NCBI GenBank assembly: GCA_025057115.1
Contig: JANWWZ010000008.1
Span: forward strand, 1-64,000
Source: Bernardetiaceae bacterium
GTDB lineage: Bacteria > Bacteroidota > Bacteroidia > Cytophagales > Thermoflexibacteraceae
Direction: 5' to 3'
DNA length: 64,000 bases
The notes beneath the pieces are model-generated. The model saw nothing but the letters and a program-made list of their open reading frames with translations. It had not been told where the DNA came from and searched no databases. The position numbers and the translations under genes were made by a program. Shown here piece after piece: positions 43,178 to 52,012 of the stretch (position 1 is the first letter of the stretch; each line of letters begins with the position of its first letter).

Positions 43178-44560
43178 ATGAAAGTTCAACTGATAGCAAT
43201 AGTTTGTTGGACAGCTTCATTTTTTTCATTTGCTCAGACCAATACCATTTCTCAGTGGGGGAGGGAATTGCAACAACGATTCCCCGACCAGTACAAAAGA
43301 GCCTACGCTATTTATTATTGGATTACGCAAAATATTACTTACGATTGGGAGGCTTACCATGGCAAAAGAAAAATAGGACAAAGTATAGAAGAAACTCTTA
43401 AGCGCAGAAAGGGCGTTTGTGCAGATTATGCAGCTCTTTACTGCGCAATAGCAGAAGCGGCAGGATTAGTGTGTAAGGAAATAAGTGGTATTGCTAAAGG
43501 GTTTGGTTATGAGCTCGGCGTTCCTTTGCAAGAAACTAACCATGCCTGGAATGCAGTCTATGTCAATAAGAAATGGATACTCTTAGATGCTACCTGGGGA
43601 GCTAAAGATCCGCAACTTAAAAAACCAGCCAACAATTACTACTTTGACCCTCCGCCTGAAAAGTTCATTTTTTCGCATTTTCCTGAAGAGCCGCACTGGC
43701 AGTTACTAAAACCTCCCCTTAGTTTGCATGAGTTTGAACGCAAACCCTTTGTTTATGCTCCCTTCATGAAAACAAGAATAGAACTGCTGCACAATGCCCG
43801 AGAAGTTCGAATACAAGCCCAGCAAGATACGTTAAGTCTATTGTTTCGTTTACCGCCCAATTACCTTCTTTTAGCTAGCCTCACCGATGTAGAAAACAAG
43901 CGCGATCGAGATGTCACTGTATTAAATCCCCATCCAGATGTTTTCCGCGTTTTAGTAAATGGCATATCACAGGGAAAGGTATATCAGTTGCATATATTTG
44001 CTGGTCCTAAAAAGAATGCTTCATTTGGCGCGATAGTAAAGTATTTCATAGTGCGCGGAGACACCCTGCCTTATACCACTACCTCCAAAAGCAAAGTGAT
44101 GCTAGATAGCCTTACCGAAATGCCCAGCAGTTTTTTGAGACAATATGTGCGGCTAAAGCAAAAAGAGGACCACCTAGCTTCTCTTAAATTGTTGTACGAA
44201 TACGTCAATTATTACCCCTCTAATCCATGGTTGCAAACCGCTATCGCCGAAAATTTAGAAGCCCTTGGAAAAACCCAAGAAGCCATCAGAAGTTATCTTA
44301 AAGCCATCTCTCTAAGACCTAACTACTATCGCGCTAACTATGCGCTGGGAATTTTGTACTACAACCAAGCCTTGCGAATCAGGCAGGAACTTCATCAATT
44401 GTCAGAAAGAGAAAGGCATAAAGTGCGACAAAACGCCACTAATAAAGCTAATTACTATTTTGCTATGGCTTTACAATACCTACAAACAGCATGGCAGCAG
44501 CAACCAGATAATGCGTACTTGAAACAAGTAATTTCTTACGTACAAAGCATTTTGCATTAA
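43178..44560 (+). CDS. Exported transglutaminase-like protein with C-terminal TPRs
   Basis: 460 aa from the ATG giving MKVQLIAIVCW, a signal peptide ending SFAQTN (about residue 22). A transglutaminase-core papain-like domain follows with the full triad: Cys in RRKGVCADYAALYCAIAEAA, His in NHAWNAVYVNKKW and Asp in ILLDATWGAKDP. The middle (about 180-340) is beta-rich, and the last ~120 residues form TPR units. Such proteins act as periplasmic proteases or crosslinkers; the substrate is unknown. The frame extends upstream into parA antisense sequence, which is rejected. The gene diverges from parA by 115 bp. Confidence 0.85.
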   Translation: MKVQLIAIVCWTASFFSFAQTNTISQWGRELQQRFPDQYKRAYAIYYWITQNITYDWEAYHGKRKIGQSIEETLKRRKGVCADYAALYCAIAEAAGLVCKEISGIAKGFGYELGVPLQETNHAWNAVYVNKKWILLDATWGAKDPQLKKPANNYYFDPPPEKFIFSHFPEEPHWQLLKPPLSLHEFERKPFVYAPFMKTRIELLHNAREVRIQAQQDTLSLLFRLPPNYLLLASLTDVENKRDRDVTVLNPHPDVFRVLVNGISQGKVYQLHIFAGPKKNASFGAIVKYFIVRGDTLPYTTTSKSKVMLDSLTEMPSSFLRQYVRLKQKEDHLASLKLLYEYVNYYPSNPWLQTAIAENLEALGKTQEAIRSYLKAISLRPNYYRANYALGILYYNQALRIRQELHQLSERERHKVRQNATNKANYYFAMALQYLQTAWQQQPDNAYLKQVISYVQSILH

Positions 44561-44617
44561 TTTCAACCCAAAGTGCGTTCTCTGTACTTGAGTGTATAAA
44601 TTTACCCCGTTTATAGT

Positions 44618-45346
44618 ATGACTTACAGTGCAATTATTACTGGCTCTTCTGGTCGAATTGGTGCTGAAATATGTCGGCTTTTTAAACAAGAAGGTTTTTT
44701 CACCATCGGGCTTGATCGGCAAACCCTGCCCAACACCGACATACACCTGCAAACTGACCTCAATCGCCTTTGCACAGATGAGCACTACCGCTGTCAATTC
44801 TGGGAAGAACTTGACAAAGCCATTGCGCTTCATCCCCTCAAATGCTTGGTGAACAATGCGGCAGAACAATTACTCAACCACACTGACCAAATTTCCCTCC
44901 AAGAATGGCAAACGACGCTTAACGTGAATTTAACAGCACCTTTTCTACTAATTCAACATTGTTTGCCTTACTTGGAAGCTAGTAAAGGATCAGTAATTAA
45001 TGTGGCCAGTATTCACCACCAACTAACAAAGCCGCGCTTTGTAGCCTATGCCACCAGCAAATCCGCTTTAGTGGGGCTTACGAAAGCTTTAGCGGTAGAT
45101 TTAGCAGGACGCATTCGAGTCAATGCCATTAGTCCAGCGGCAATAGAAACCCCTATGCTACTGGCAGGTTTTCCCAACCCAGAGGATTACAAAAAGCTCC
45201 ACCAAATTCACCCTGTGGGACGCATCGGACAGCCCGAAGAAGTAGCTCAAGTGGCTATTTTCCTCGCTTCTGATAAGGCAGGATTTATCAACGGTGCCAA
45301 TATTCAAATCGATGGCGGCATTAGTGGTGTACTTAAGGATTTGTAA
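44618..45346 (+). CDS. SDR-family oxidoreductase
   Basis: 242 aa, classical short-chain dehydrogenase. The dinucleotide loop is ITGSSGRIGAEIC (about 7-19), followed by NNAAEQLL (active-site NNAG variant), VINVASIHHQ (catalytic Ser in the third position) and the YATSKSALVGLTKALAVDL catalytic Tyr-Lys pair. The C-terminal FINGANIQIDGG is typical. It reduces or oxidises an unknown alcohol/ketone, with a preference for sugars or polyols possible. The downstream 141-aa gene starts 15 bp after the stop. Confidence 0.9.
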   Translation: MTYSAIITGSSGRIGAEICRLFKQEGFFTIGLDRQTLPNTDIHLQTDLNRLCTDEHYRCQFWEELDKAIALHPLKCLVNNAAEQLLNHTDQISLQEWQTTLNVNLTAPFLLIQHCLPYLEASKGSVINVASIHHQLTKPRFVAYATSKSALVGLTKALAVDLAGRIRVNAISPAAIETPMLLAGFPNPEDYKKLHQIHPVGRIGQPEEVAQVAIFLASDKAGFINGANIQIDGGISGVLKDL

Positions 45347-45361
45347 CATCAATTTTCCAAT

Positions 45362-45787
45362 ATGATGCAACTAATTGATCAATACGCTCATACGCGTATC
45401 TGGTACGATGAAGATCAAAGCTGGATTTTATGCCAGCGCTTTTGCGAACCTGATGAGTTCATTGAAGATGATCACTACAAAGAGCAAATGCTTCGCCTAA
45501 AAAATATCATCATAGAAAAAGCTCCTCGCATTGTACTGATGGACTTGCGAAACTTTTTCTATACAGTAACTCCTGCTCAGCAAGAGTGGATTCAAAAAGA
45601 GATTTTGCCCCCTTTGTTAAAAATTGTTCAGCGAGCTGCTTTTGTATTGCCTTCAGACCTACCAACAGCCCTCTCTGTGGAACAAATTTACGAGGATGAC
45701 ATAATGCCAGTGTATCCAGTAAGGATGTTTGAAGACTACAACCGCGCACTAAAATGGTTGAAAGTACACCCTCCTGAGCATCTGTAG
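45362..45787 (+). CDS. Small cytoplasmic protein, STAS/SpoIIAA-like fold (tentative)
   Basis: 141 aa, no signal or membrane segment. A strand-helix pattern with RIVLMDLRNFFYTVTPAQQE in the middle and an acidic end (IYEDDIMPVYP) resembles SpoIIAA-like STAS proteins, but the resemblance is structural guesswork from the sequence. No catalytic motif is seen. It lies 15 bp after the SDR gene and is probably co-transcribed with it. The next gene is convergent, 40 bp away. Confidence 0.65.
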   Translation: MMQLIDQYAHTRIWYDEDQSWILCQRFCEPDEFIEDDHYKEQMLRLKNIIIEKAPRIVLMDLRNFFYTVTPAQQEWIQKEILPPLLKIVQRAAFVLPSDLPTALSVEQIYEDDIMPVYPVRMFEDYNRALKWLKVHPPEHL

Positions 45788-45827
45788 TGTGCTTTGTTGA
45801 TAACAAACGCAAACAAGCAAGTACTTT

Positions 45828-47663
45828 TTAATTGCGTTGGCTCATTTTCCGACGCAGCATAGCACGGCGAACGTCTTCCAGCGTTCCTTTGGGAATGGAA
45901 CGAATGAGACGACGCGTGTATTCGTGCTGAGGATGCTCGTAAATGTCTTCCGCAAAGCCACATTCTACAATTTTGCCTTCTTTCATGACCATGATGCGGT
46001 CAGAAATGAACTTGACCACTGAAAGGTCGTGAGAGATGAAAATGTAAGTGAGCCCGAATTTTTCTTTGAGTTGATTGAGCAAGTTGAGCACTTGCGCTTG
46101 CACTGACACATCAAGAGCCGAAACAGACTCATCGCATATGATAAATTTAGGTTGCAAGGCAAGAGTGCGGGCAATGCAAATGCGCTGGCGCTGACCTCCA
46201 GAAAATTCATGCGGAAAGCGGTAAAAGTGAACGCTACTTAAGTTCACGGTCTCCAAAAGGTCGATAGCCACTTCTTTGCGTTTGCGGTCGTTTTCGTAAA
46301 GGTTGTGGAAGCGCATGGGCTCTATAATGGCTTCGCCGATGGTCATGCGAGGATTAAGAGAAGAATAAGGATCCTGAAAAATAATTTGAATTTCGCGCCG
46401 CAGTTGCCGTAGTTGTTTTTTAGGCAGTTGCAAAATGTTCGCGTTGCGGTAATACACTTCTCCGCTTACGTAGGCAGGATCTATTAAATTTAAGATAGCT
46501 CGTCCTAACGTAGTTTTGCCACATCCGCTAGCCCCTACCAAGCCCAGTGTTTCTCCAGGATAGACTTCAAAACTCACTTCGTCCACTGCCTTTTGAAGGC
46601 GTGTTACCTTGCCGAGTAGATTTCTTTCTATGGGAAAGTGTACGCGTAACTTGTTCACTTTCAGTAGTGGCTCTTGGGACAAAAGCGCTTTTCTTCTCTC
46701 TTGAATTTCTTCTTTAGTTTGTACATTTTGCAGCAAGGCTTGCCCTACGGATTTGAATTTATTTTCTTGGCGGTCAATTACATTGCCTTGTGCATCTGTA
46801 TCCATAAAATCAGCAATGACAGGCAAAACTTTCAATTTAATGTCCAATCTAGGACGGCAAGCAAGCAGTCCTTTGGTGTAAGGATGTTGAGGGGAAGAAA
46901 AGATGTTCCACGTACTGCCTTGCTCAACAATTCTGCCGTTGTACATGACAAGTAAGCGGTCTGCTACTTCAGCAATCACGCCTAGATCATGGCTGATGAA
47001 CAAAATGGCAGTGTCTATTTGCTCGCGGAGTTCCTGGAAAAGTTCCAAGATGCGGCTTTGTACAGTTACATCCAAAGCTGTAGTGGGTTCATCGGCAATG
47101 AGCAAAGTAGGGTTGCAGGAGAGAGCCATGGCAATCATCACCCGCTGCTTTTGTCCGCCAGAGAGCTCGTGAGGATAGGCTTTAAAAATCCGTTCTGGGT
47201 GAGGGAGTTTGACCTTTTCAAACATTTCTAAGGCAAGTTGCTTGGCCTCTCTATGGGAAAGACGAGGTTGATGCAACTCAATAGCTTCTACCACTTGGCT
47301 ACCACACGTAAATACAGGATTTAGCGAGGTCATGGGGTCTTGGAATATCATGGTTATTTCCCCACCGCGCAGCATGCGCATCTCTTCATGAGAAAGTCGC
47401 GTGATATCTATTTGCCCAAGGCTGGGAGAGAAAAACAAAATTTTTCCTTCCTCAATGTTGCCTGGCTGTGGAATAAGTCGCATGATAGAAAGAGCAGTAA
47501 TAGATTTACCCGAGCCCGATTCCCCTACAATGCCGATGGTTTCGCGCTTTTTGACTTGAAAGCTGATGTTTTCGATAGCATTGATTTTTCCGTGTTTGGT
47601 ATCGAAACAAACTTTAAGGTCTTGTACAGAAAGAATAGGGGGTTGCTCTTTTTCGGTAGCCAT
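45828..47663 (-). CDS. Fused oligopeptide-type ABC transporter ATPase (DppD-DppF/GsiA-like)
   Basis: 611 aa with two complete nucleotide-binding domains. First domain: Walker [12 protein letters not shown], signature [15 protein letters not shown], Walker [14 protein letters not shown]. Second: Walker [12 protein letters not shown], signature [15 protein letters not shown], Walker [14 protein letters not shown]. Each ends in an oligopeptide-binding tail with HPYTKGLL and HEYTRRLI. This fusion powers import of peptides, glutathione or nickel complexes by one protein instead of the DppD/DppF pair. The permeases and solute-binding protein are not in the window, so the ATPase gene is separated from its partners. 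Confidence 0.92.
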   Translation of the reverse strand: MATEKEQPPILSVQDLKVCFDTKHGKINAIENISFQVKKRETIGIVGESGSGKSITALSIMRLIPQPGNIEEGKILFFSPSLGQIDITRLSHEEMRMLRGGEITMIFQDPMTSLNPVFTCGSQVVEAIELHQPRLSHREAKQLALEMFEKVKLPHPERIFKAYPHELSGGQKQRVMIAMALSCNPTLLIADEPTTALDVTVQSRILELFQELREQIDTAILFISHDLGVIAEVADRLLVMYNGRIVEQGSTWNIFSSPQHPYTKGLLACRPRLDIKLKVLPVIADFMDTDAQGNVIDRQENKFKSVGQALLQNVQTKEEIQERRKALLSQEPLLKVNKLRVHFPIERNLLGKVTRLQKAVDEVSFEVYPGETLGLVGASGCGKTTLGRAILNLIDPAYVSGEVYYRNANILQLPKKQLRQLRREIQIIFQDPYSSLNPRMTIGEAIIEPMRFHNLYENDRKRKEVAIDLLETVNLSSVHFYRFPHEFSGGQRQRICIARTLALQPKFIICDESVSALDVSVQAQVLNLLNQLKEKFGLTYIFISHDLSVVKFISDRIMVMKEGKIVECGFAEDIYEHPQHEYTRRLIRSIPKGTLEDVRRAMLRRKMSQRN

Positions 47664-47705
47664 ATAGGGTTGAAAAATTCACCGATAATTTAGTAAAGTA
47701 GCTAA

Positions 47706-48374
47706 TTAGTGAGGTGTTGCCAAAATAGGATAAAGTGTTTTCCAAACAGTTTGAGCGATGATTTGATGTCCTTGGGCAGTGGGATGAATGCCATCGGGTA
47801 GGTTTAAAGAGGGTTCCCCCCCTACTTTGTCTAACAGAAAAGGGATTAAGCTCAATTGATTGGCTTGGGCAAGTTCGGGGTAGAGGCGCCGAAAGGCACG
47901 GGTGTACTCTTGACCCATATTAGGCGGGGCTTCCATGCCTGCCAGTACAATGGTGATATGAGGGTAGCGCGCTTTTGCTTTGTCGATAATAGCCTGTAGG
48001 TTTTTGCGCGTTTCTTCTGGATCGATGCCGCGCAATCCGTCATTGCCTCCTAATTCGATGACCAATATATCTACGGGCTGTTTTAGTAGCCAGTCTATAC
48101 GCGCTTTGCCTCCAGCAGAGGTTTCGCCGCTCAATCCAGCATTGACGCAGCGGTAAGGCAATCCCAACGAATCTATTTTTTGCTGTATCAATGCTGGAAA
48201 TGCTTCTTCGGGCTCTACTCCAAAGCCTGCAGTGAGGCTATTGCCAAAAAACAAAATTACTTTGCGCTTGTCGGTATCTTCGGCAATAGGTTTATTAGCA
48301 GCTCTGTTGCTAGAATCTTCTCTAGTTGCTGGTTGACATGCTGCCAAAAGAGCTACTAAACAAATAAATCTCAT
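47706..48374 (-). CDS. SGNH-hydrolase lipoprotein (TesA/arylesterase-like)
   Basis: 222 aa from the ATG giving MRFICLVALLAACQPA, with lipobox LAAC. SGNH blocks: FFGNSLTAGFG (catalytic Ser), GLSGETSAGG (block II Gly), IELGGNDGLRG (block III Asn) and PDGIHPTAQGH (Asp-His). It should hydrolyse esters or thioesters such as acyl-thioesters or lysophospholipids in the periplasm. Its start codon lies inside CATG shared with the divergent start of the 48373-48738 gene; the longer frame starting at 48386 would overlap that gene further and is not favoured. Confidence 0.88.
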   Translation of the reverse strand: MRFICLVALLAACQPATREDSSNRAANKPIAEDTDKRKVILFFGNSLTAGFGVEPEEAFPALIQQKIDSLGLPYRCVNAGLSGETSAGGKARIDWLLKQPVDILVIELGGNDGLRGIDPEETRKNLQAIIDKAKARYPHITIVLAGMEAPPNMGQEYTRAFRRLYPELAQANQLSLIPFLLDKVGGEPSLNLPDGIHPTAQGHQIIAQTVWKTLYPILATPH

Positions 48375-48738
48375 GGGCGCATTCATAAAAGTGTTTGTTT
48401 ACGGTACGCTTCGCGCCGGTGGAAGCAATCACCACTTGATGCGAACAGCAAATTTGGTAATGAAAAACGTTTGCCTTAGCGGCTATATTATGTACGATTT
48501 TGGTCCTTATCCTTTTGTAACTCCCTGCAAGGACGAAAGTCGTTTTATTGTAGGAGAAATTTACGAAATTCCTTCTAATTTGCTTGCCGTGCTAGATGCA
48601 TTAGAAGGAATTGAAGAAGGCCTTTATGAGCGAATTTTTGAGCCACGCATAGGAGCATGGCTCTACATTAGTGGACGGAATGCTCCGCGCAATTTGCCCG
48701 AAATTGCCAGTGGAGACTGGTTTAAACGCCATAGCTAG
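48373..48738 (+). CDS. Gamma-glutamylcyclotransferase-like protein (YtfP/AIG2 family)
   Basis: 121 aa. The family signature KVFVYGTLRAGGSNHHLM (about residues 6-23) opens the protein, and the catalytic-type Glu lies in LDALEGIEEG (about 77-86). Members form 5-oxoproline from gamma-glutamyl peptides or act on gamma-glutamylamines, but YtfP-like forms have no firm substrate. Its ATG (48373) overlaps the ATG of the divergent SGNH gene by two bases, and its stop overlaps the hemA tail by 4 nt. Confidence 0.85.
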   Translation: MGAFIKVFVYGTLRAGGSNHHLMRTANLVMKNVCLSGYIMYDFGPYPFVTPCKDESRFIVGEIYEIPSNLLAVLDALEGIEEGLYERIFEPRIGAWLYISGRNAPRNLPEIASGDWFKRHS

Positions 48739-50000
48739 GATTGAATGGGTACCTTCTCTAAATTGAACAAATCTTGAAGCACATCGGCAAGGGTTTCTGC
48801 TTGCCCGCGCTTACAAGCCGCTTTCAATTGTAGCACGGGCAGTTTGATAATTTTCTGCATGATGTTTTTGGTAATTTGCTCTACTTTTTCCCTTTCCTCC
48901 GTGCTTAAGTGCTTCATGTAACGGGCAATTTCTTCCTTGCGGATTTGCTCAAGCATGTTTTTGAGTTTGTTGATTACAGGAGAGACTACCATTTCCCTTG
49001 TCCAGTTCTCAAACTCTTGCATGGATTGAGCAATAATGCGCTCTACGTGCGGAATGGCAGCGATTCGCCGTTGAATGGCTTCATAAGCGCGGCTGTTGAT
49101 ATGATCTATGTTATAAACGCTGCAGTGGGGCAGTTGTTCTACTTGAGGGTCAATGCTGCGTGGCACTGCTAAATCAAACAAATACATGCCCTTGCTTTTC
49201 ACTTTGCTCAAATGTTCAGGTTGAATAAGGGGAGTAGCCTTTACTACTGCAGAAATCACTACATCAGCCAAAGGTAAATATTCTTGCCAACAAGCAAAGT
49301 CGATCACTTCGAAGCCAGTTTCTTGGGCAAGGGTTTCGGCTTTGGAACCAGTTCGATTGGCAAGCCATACTTTTTTGAAGCGGGATTCTTTCAGATTGCG
49401 CACTACGTCGCTTCCAATCTGTCCCAATCCGATAACCAAAGCTGCAGGTGATGGAATGTCAGCGGTAAGTTCTTCCATCATCTCTACAGCGGCATAGGAG
49501 ACAGAAGCAGCGCCATCGCGGAAGGTCGTTTCTTGTACGACGCGCTTGTTAGTAAAGAAAATAGTGTGCATAAGTCGGTGGAGGAATGGACCTGCCATAC
49601 CTTCATCGGCTGCCCATTGATAAGCCATTTTCATTTGGTGGCTGATTTGCAAGTCGCCTATTACCCTCGACTCCAGCCCTATGCTTACCCGAAACAGATG
49701 TTCAACAGCGGCTTGGTGCGAGTCGATGATAACAAAATAAGGCAATATTTCATGTACCTGCAGCTGGTTGGTTTCAAGGCACAGTTGCCCAATAACTTCT
49801 TTGCCCATCGGAGAGGGTGAGCTGTAGTATACCTCAGTGCGGTTGCAAGTAGAAACCACTAAGGCTTCGCTTATTCCCAAAGTGTCTTTAAGTCTTTGCA
49901 ACAACTGACGGGCTTGTTTTTCGCCGAGAGCCACTTTTTCTCTTATTTCTACAGGGGCAGTTTTGTAAGTAAGTGTAACAGCCTTGAAATTGTCAAACAT
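48735..50000 (-). CDS. hemA: Glutamyl-tRNA reductase
   Basis: 421 aa, full length. It reduces glutamyl-tRNA to glutamate-1-semialdehyde, the first step of the C5 haem pathway. The N-terminal domain ends in VVSTCNRTEVYYS, containing nucleophile Cys52; the NADPH loop is ALVIGLGQIGSDV, and the C-terminal dimerisation helices (residues 320-421) are complete. A -7 box at 50038-50045 lies 37 nt upstream. It converges on the GGCT-like gene with a 4-nt overlap. The absence of hemB or hemL here means the pathway genes are scattered. Confidence 0.95.
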   Translation of the reverse strand: MFDNFKAVTLTYKTAPVEIREKVALGEKQARQLLQRLKDTLGISEALVVSTCNRTEVYYSSPSPMGKEVIGQLCLETNQLQVHEILPYFVIIDSHQAAVEHLFRVSIGLESRVIGDLQISHQMKMAYQWAADEGMAGPFLHRLMHTIFFTNKRVVQETTFRDGAASVSYAAVEMMEELTADIPSPAALVIGLGQIGSDVVRNLKESRFKKVWLANRTGSKAETLAQETGFEVIDFACWQEYLPLADVVISAVVKATPLIQPEHLSKVKSKGMYLFDLAVPRSIDPQVEQLPHCSVYNIDHINSRAYEAIQRRIAAIPHVERIIAQSMQEFENWTREMVVSPVINKLKNMLEQIRKEEIARYMKHLSTEEREKVEQITKNIMQKIIKLPVLQLKAACKRGQAETLADVLQDLFNLEKVPIQS

Positions 50001-50037
50001 GCTGACTTTGTCTTTTTTCTTGACTACATTTATAACA

Positions 50038-50045
50038 CAAAGTTA
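50038..50045 (-). promoter_or_regulatory. -7 box for hemA
   Basis: TAACTTTG on the minus strand, a perfect TAnnTTTG, 37 nt before the hemA ATG. No TTG lies 17-23 nt upstream. Confidence 0.4.
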
Positions 50046-50074
50046 TATGCCACAGTGTTTAAAAATGATGATAT

Positions 50075-50182
50075 AAGTCATTGCCGCGCTCTTGTGCTTG
50101 GTGCCCCAATGATGTGCCACCTTTGAATAGCGAAGGATTGCACTTTGCTGTATTGCCAGGTGGTTGTGGCGGAGAAGGATGA
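50075..50182 (+). pseudogene. Possible remnant of a FISUMP/SUMF1-like coding sequence
   Basis: In this frame the short open stretch reads SEGLHFAVLPGGCGGEG before a stop, reminiscent of the ALPGG(Y/C) turn of Fibrobacter-type major paralogous (FISUMP) domains, which are frequent in Bacteroidota surface proteins. Only about 35 codons remain with no start. The match covers few residues and could be chance. The hemA-pcm gap (50001-50228) has no other content. Confidence 0.25.
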
Positions 50183-50228
50183 TTCATTCATTAAACCAGT
50201 AAGAAGCCAACTTGAGCAACGTTATTGT

Positions 50229-50876
50229 TTATTCTTTCCAGCCAAATTTTCCAGTTAGAGGAACGAAGGCGAAGAAATCGAAGGTTTCTACAACTGGTTT
50301 GCCATTTTTTTTGACAATTCTAAGCATTCTTTGCTGCTCTAAGCTACCTACGGGAATGACTAACCTGCCTCCTTCATCCAATTGTTCGATAAGTGCTGGA
50401 GGAACAGCAGGAGCAGCAGCTGTTACTACAATTCCTTGAAAAGGCGCTTGAGAGGGCAAACCTATGCTACCATCTCCAAAGAGCAAGGTTGGTTTCATAT
50501 TCAGCAGGGCAAGGGTTTTTTTGGCTCGCACTAGCAATTTTCGTTTACATTCTATGCTAAAAACCTTTGCACCCATGTAAACCAAAATAGCAGCTTGGTA
50601 GCCAGAGCCAGTGCCTATTTCTAGAATTTTATCTCCTGGTTTTACCTCTAATAATTCCGTTTGAAAAGCCACTGTGTAAGGCTGCGAAATGGTTTGCCCT
50701 TCACCGATGGCAAAGGCTTTGTCTTGGTAGGCATGTTCTTCGAAGGCACTGTCTAAGAAAAAATGTCTAGGCACTGCACCAATAGCAGCCAGTACGTTCT
50801 CGTCCTTAATGCCCTTTTTTCGCAGGTGTTCTACCAGCGCCATGCGTAGCCCTATGTGTTTGTAACTATCTATCAT
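50229..50876 (-). CDS. pcm: Protein-L-isoaspartate O-methyltransferase
   Basis: 215 aa from the ATG giving MIDSYKHIGLRMALVEHL. It repairs isomerised aspartyl residues by methylating them with SAM. The hallmarks are VPRHFFLDSAFEEHAYQD (with the AYQD motif), GEGQTISQPYTVAFQ, and the SAM loop ILEIGTGSGYQAAIL (about 84-98), then VVTAAAPAVPPALIEQL and GRLVIPVG. The 14-residue longer frame is less likely, because it includes the -33 TTG region of the tRNA-Cys promoter on the other strand. The 228-bp gap upstream of hemA lies beyond its stop. Confidence 0.95.
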   Translation of the reverse strand: MIDSYKHIGLRMALVEHLRKKGIKDENVLAAIGAVPRHFFLDSAFEEHAYQDKAFAIGEGQTISQPYTVAFQTELLEVKPGDKILEIGTGSGYQAAILVYMGAKVFSIECKRKLLVRAKKTLALLNMKPTLLFGDGSIGLPSQAPFQGIVVTAAAPAVPPALIEQLDEGGRLVIPVGSLEQQRMLRIVKKNGKPVVETFDFFAFVPLTGKFGWKE

Positions 50877-50881
50877 AGGTT

Positions 50882-50912
50882 TTGTAAAAAAGAAAACATT
50901 TTCATAGGTTTG
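50882..50912 (+). promoter_or_regulatory. Complete promoter for tRNA-Cys
   Basis: TTG (50882-50884), 20-nt spacer, TAGGTTTG (50905-50912), ending 13 nt before the first base of the tRNA. The consensus is met in full and predicts a very short precursor leader. Confidence 0.65.
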
Positions 50913-50925
50913 CAGCACTTTTTTA

Positions 50926-50996
50926 GGTCACGTGGCCGAGTGGTTAGGCAGAGGTCTGCAAAACCTTTTACAGCGGTTCAAATCCGCTCGTGACCT
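50926..50996 (+). tRNA. tRNA-Cys (anticodon GCA)
   Basis: 71 nt cloverleaf. The acceptor stem GGTCACG pairs with CGTGACC, the discriminator is T (U73, the identity base of tRNA-Cys), the D-arm holds GCC/GGC, the anticodon stem is GAGGT/ACCTT with loop CTGCAAA giving anticodon GCA (50958-50960), and the T arm is AGCGG/CCGCT around TTCAAAT. CCA is not encoded. It diverges from pcm. Confidence 0.95.
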
Positions 50997-51029
50997 CTTT
51001 ACAAAAATAGATTTCTCCTCTTAAAATGT

Positions 51030-51037
51030 TAGCTTTG
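51030..51037 (+). promoter_or_regulatory. -7 box for the endonuclease gene
   Basis: TAGCTTTG, a perfect TAnnTTTG, 21 nt before the ATG at 51059. It lies downstream of an in-frame ATG at 51026, so it argues for the later start. Confidence 0.4.
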
Positions 51038-51058
51038 CATGGTACAATAAACGTTGCC

Positions 51059-51955
51059 ATGCTGCGAATCAGAAATCTAAGCACTATTGCCATCATTGCC
51101 CTGTTTATTATCCTTGCCAAGTGTGGCAAACTCGATTTAGGCGCAGTTTTTACTAAAAACAAAAGTTCTTCCACAGTTGATCCCTCAAAGCCCTCCCGCG
51201 ATCCTCACTTAACATTAGGCAATCCTAGCAACGCAACTCCAGATGAGCGCAATTACGACAACTATCTAATAGAACATCCTCAATTTGTAGTCTCCTATAA
51301 CCGCTCTCGAGCTACTGCAAACTGGGTGGCATGGCATTTAAGCAAAGCATGGCGTGGAAATGCTAAAAGACAAAACAACTTCCGCCCTGACAACGCTTTG
51401 CCTTCCTCTTGGTTTAAAGCTACTACAAGCCATTACACGGGTTCAGGCTTTGACCGTGGCCACCTTTGCCCTTCCGATGACCGCGATGGCAGTGAAGAGG
51501 ATAACTCCGCTACTTTTCTCATGACTAACATCGTTCCACAAGCGCCGCGCAACAACCAAGAAACGTGGCGATTATTTGAAGAATACTGCCGCCGTTTGGC
51601 AGATGATGGCTATGAAATGTATATTTACGCAGGGGTGTATGGCAGAGGAGGCATAGGCAGCAATGGACCTGCTACCACTATTGCTAATGGACAAATTATA
51701 GTACCTGCCCGCTTGTGGAAAGTGGTGGTAGTGCTTCCTGTAGGTACTAATGACTTACAACGCGTTAACACCAACACGCGCATCATTGCAATTGATACTC
51801 CCAATACTCAGGATGTGGACTCCAAACCTTGGGGAGATTACCGCGTAAGCGTGCGCGATATAGAACGCGCTACAGGACTCAACTTCTTTGCTAGCTTACC
51901 TCGTTCAGTGCAAGATGCCATCGAAACAAAGGTAGATAACGGACCTACGCGCTAA
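51059..51955 (+). CDS. Exported DNA/RNA non-specific endonuclease (NUC1-like)
   Basis: 298 aa from the ATG giving MLRIRNLSTIAIIALFII, a signal or lipoprotein-like leader (LAKC, an untypical lipobox). The betabetaalpha-Me catalytic core is seen in YTGSGFDRGHLCPSDDR (the DRGH motif, His catalytic) and TFLMTNIVPQAPRNNQETW with the metal-binding Asn. These enzymes cut DNA and RNA without sequence preference in periplasm or outside the cell, for nutrient scavenging or defence. The adjoining LysM gene lies 57 bp downstream in the same direction. Confidence 0.88.
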   Translation: MLRIRNLSTIAIIALFIILAKCGKLDLGAVFTKNKSSSTVDPSKPSRDPHLTLGNPSNATPDERNYDNYLIEHPQFVVSYNRSRATANWVAWHLSKAWRGNAKRQNNFRPDNALPSSWFKATTSHYTGSGFDRGHLCPSDDRDGSEEDNSATFLMTNIVPQAPRNNQETWRLFEEYCRRLADDGYEMYIYAGVYGRGGIGSNGPATTIANGQIIVPARLWKVVVVLPVGTNDLQRVNTNTRIIAIDTPNTQDVDSKPWGDYRVSVRDIERATGLNFFASLPRSVQDAIETKVDNGPTR

Positions 51956-52012
51956 CTTGGTTTTGTGTTTCCTTCTTTCTAATTTGAGCAAAAGGCAAGC
52001 TAGACTTTTTCT

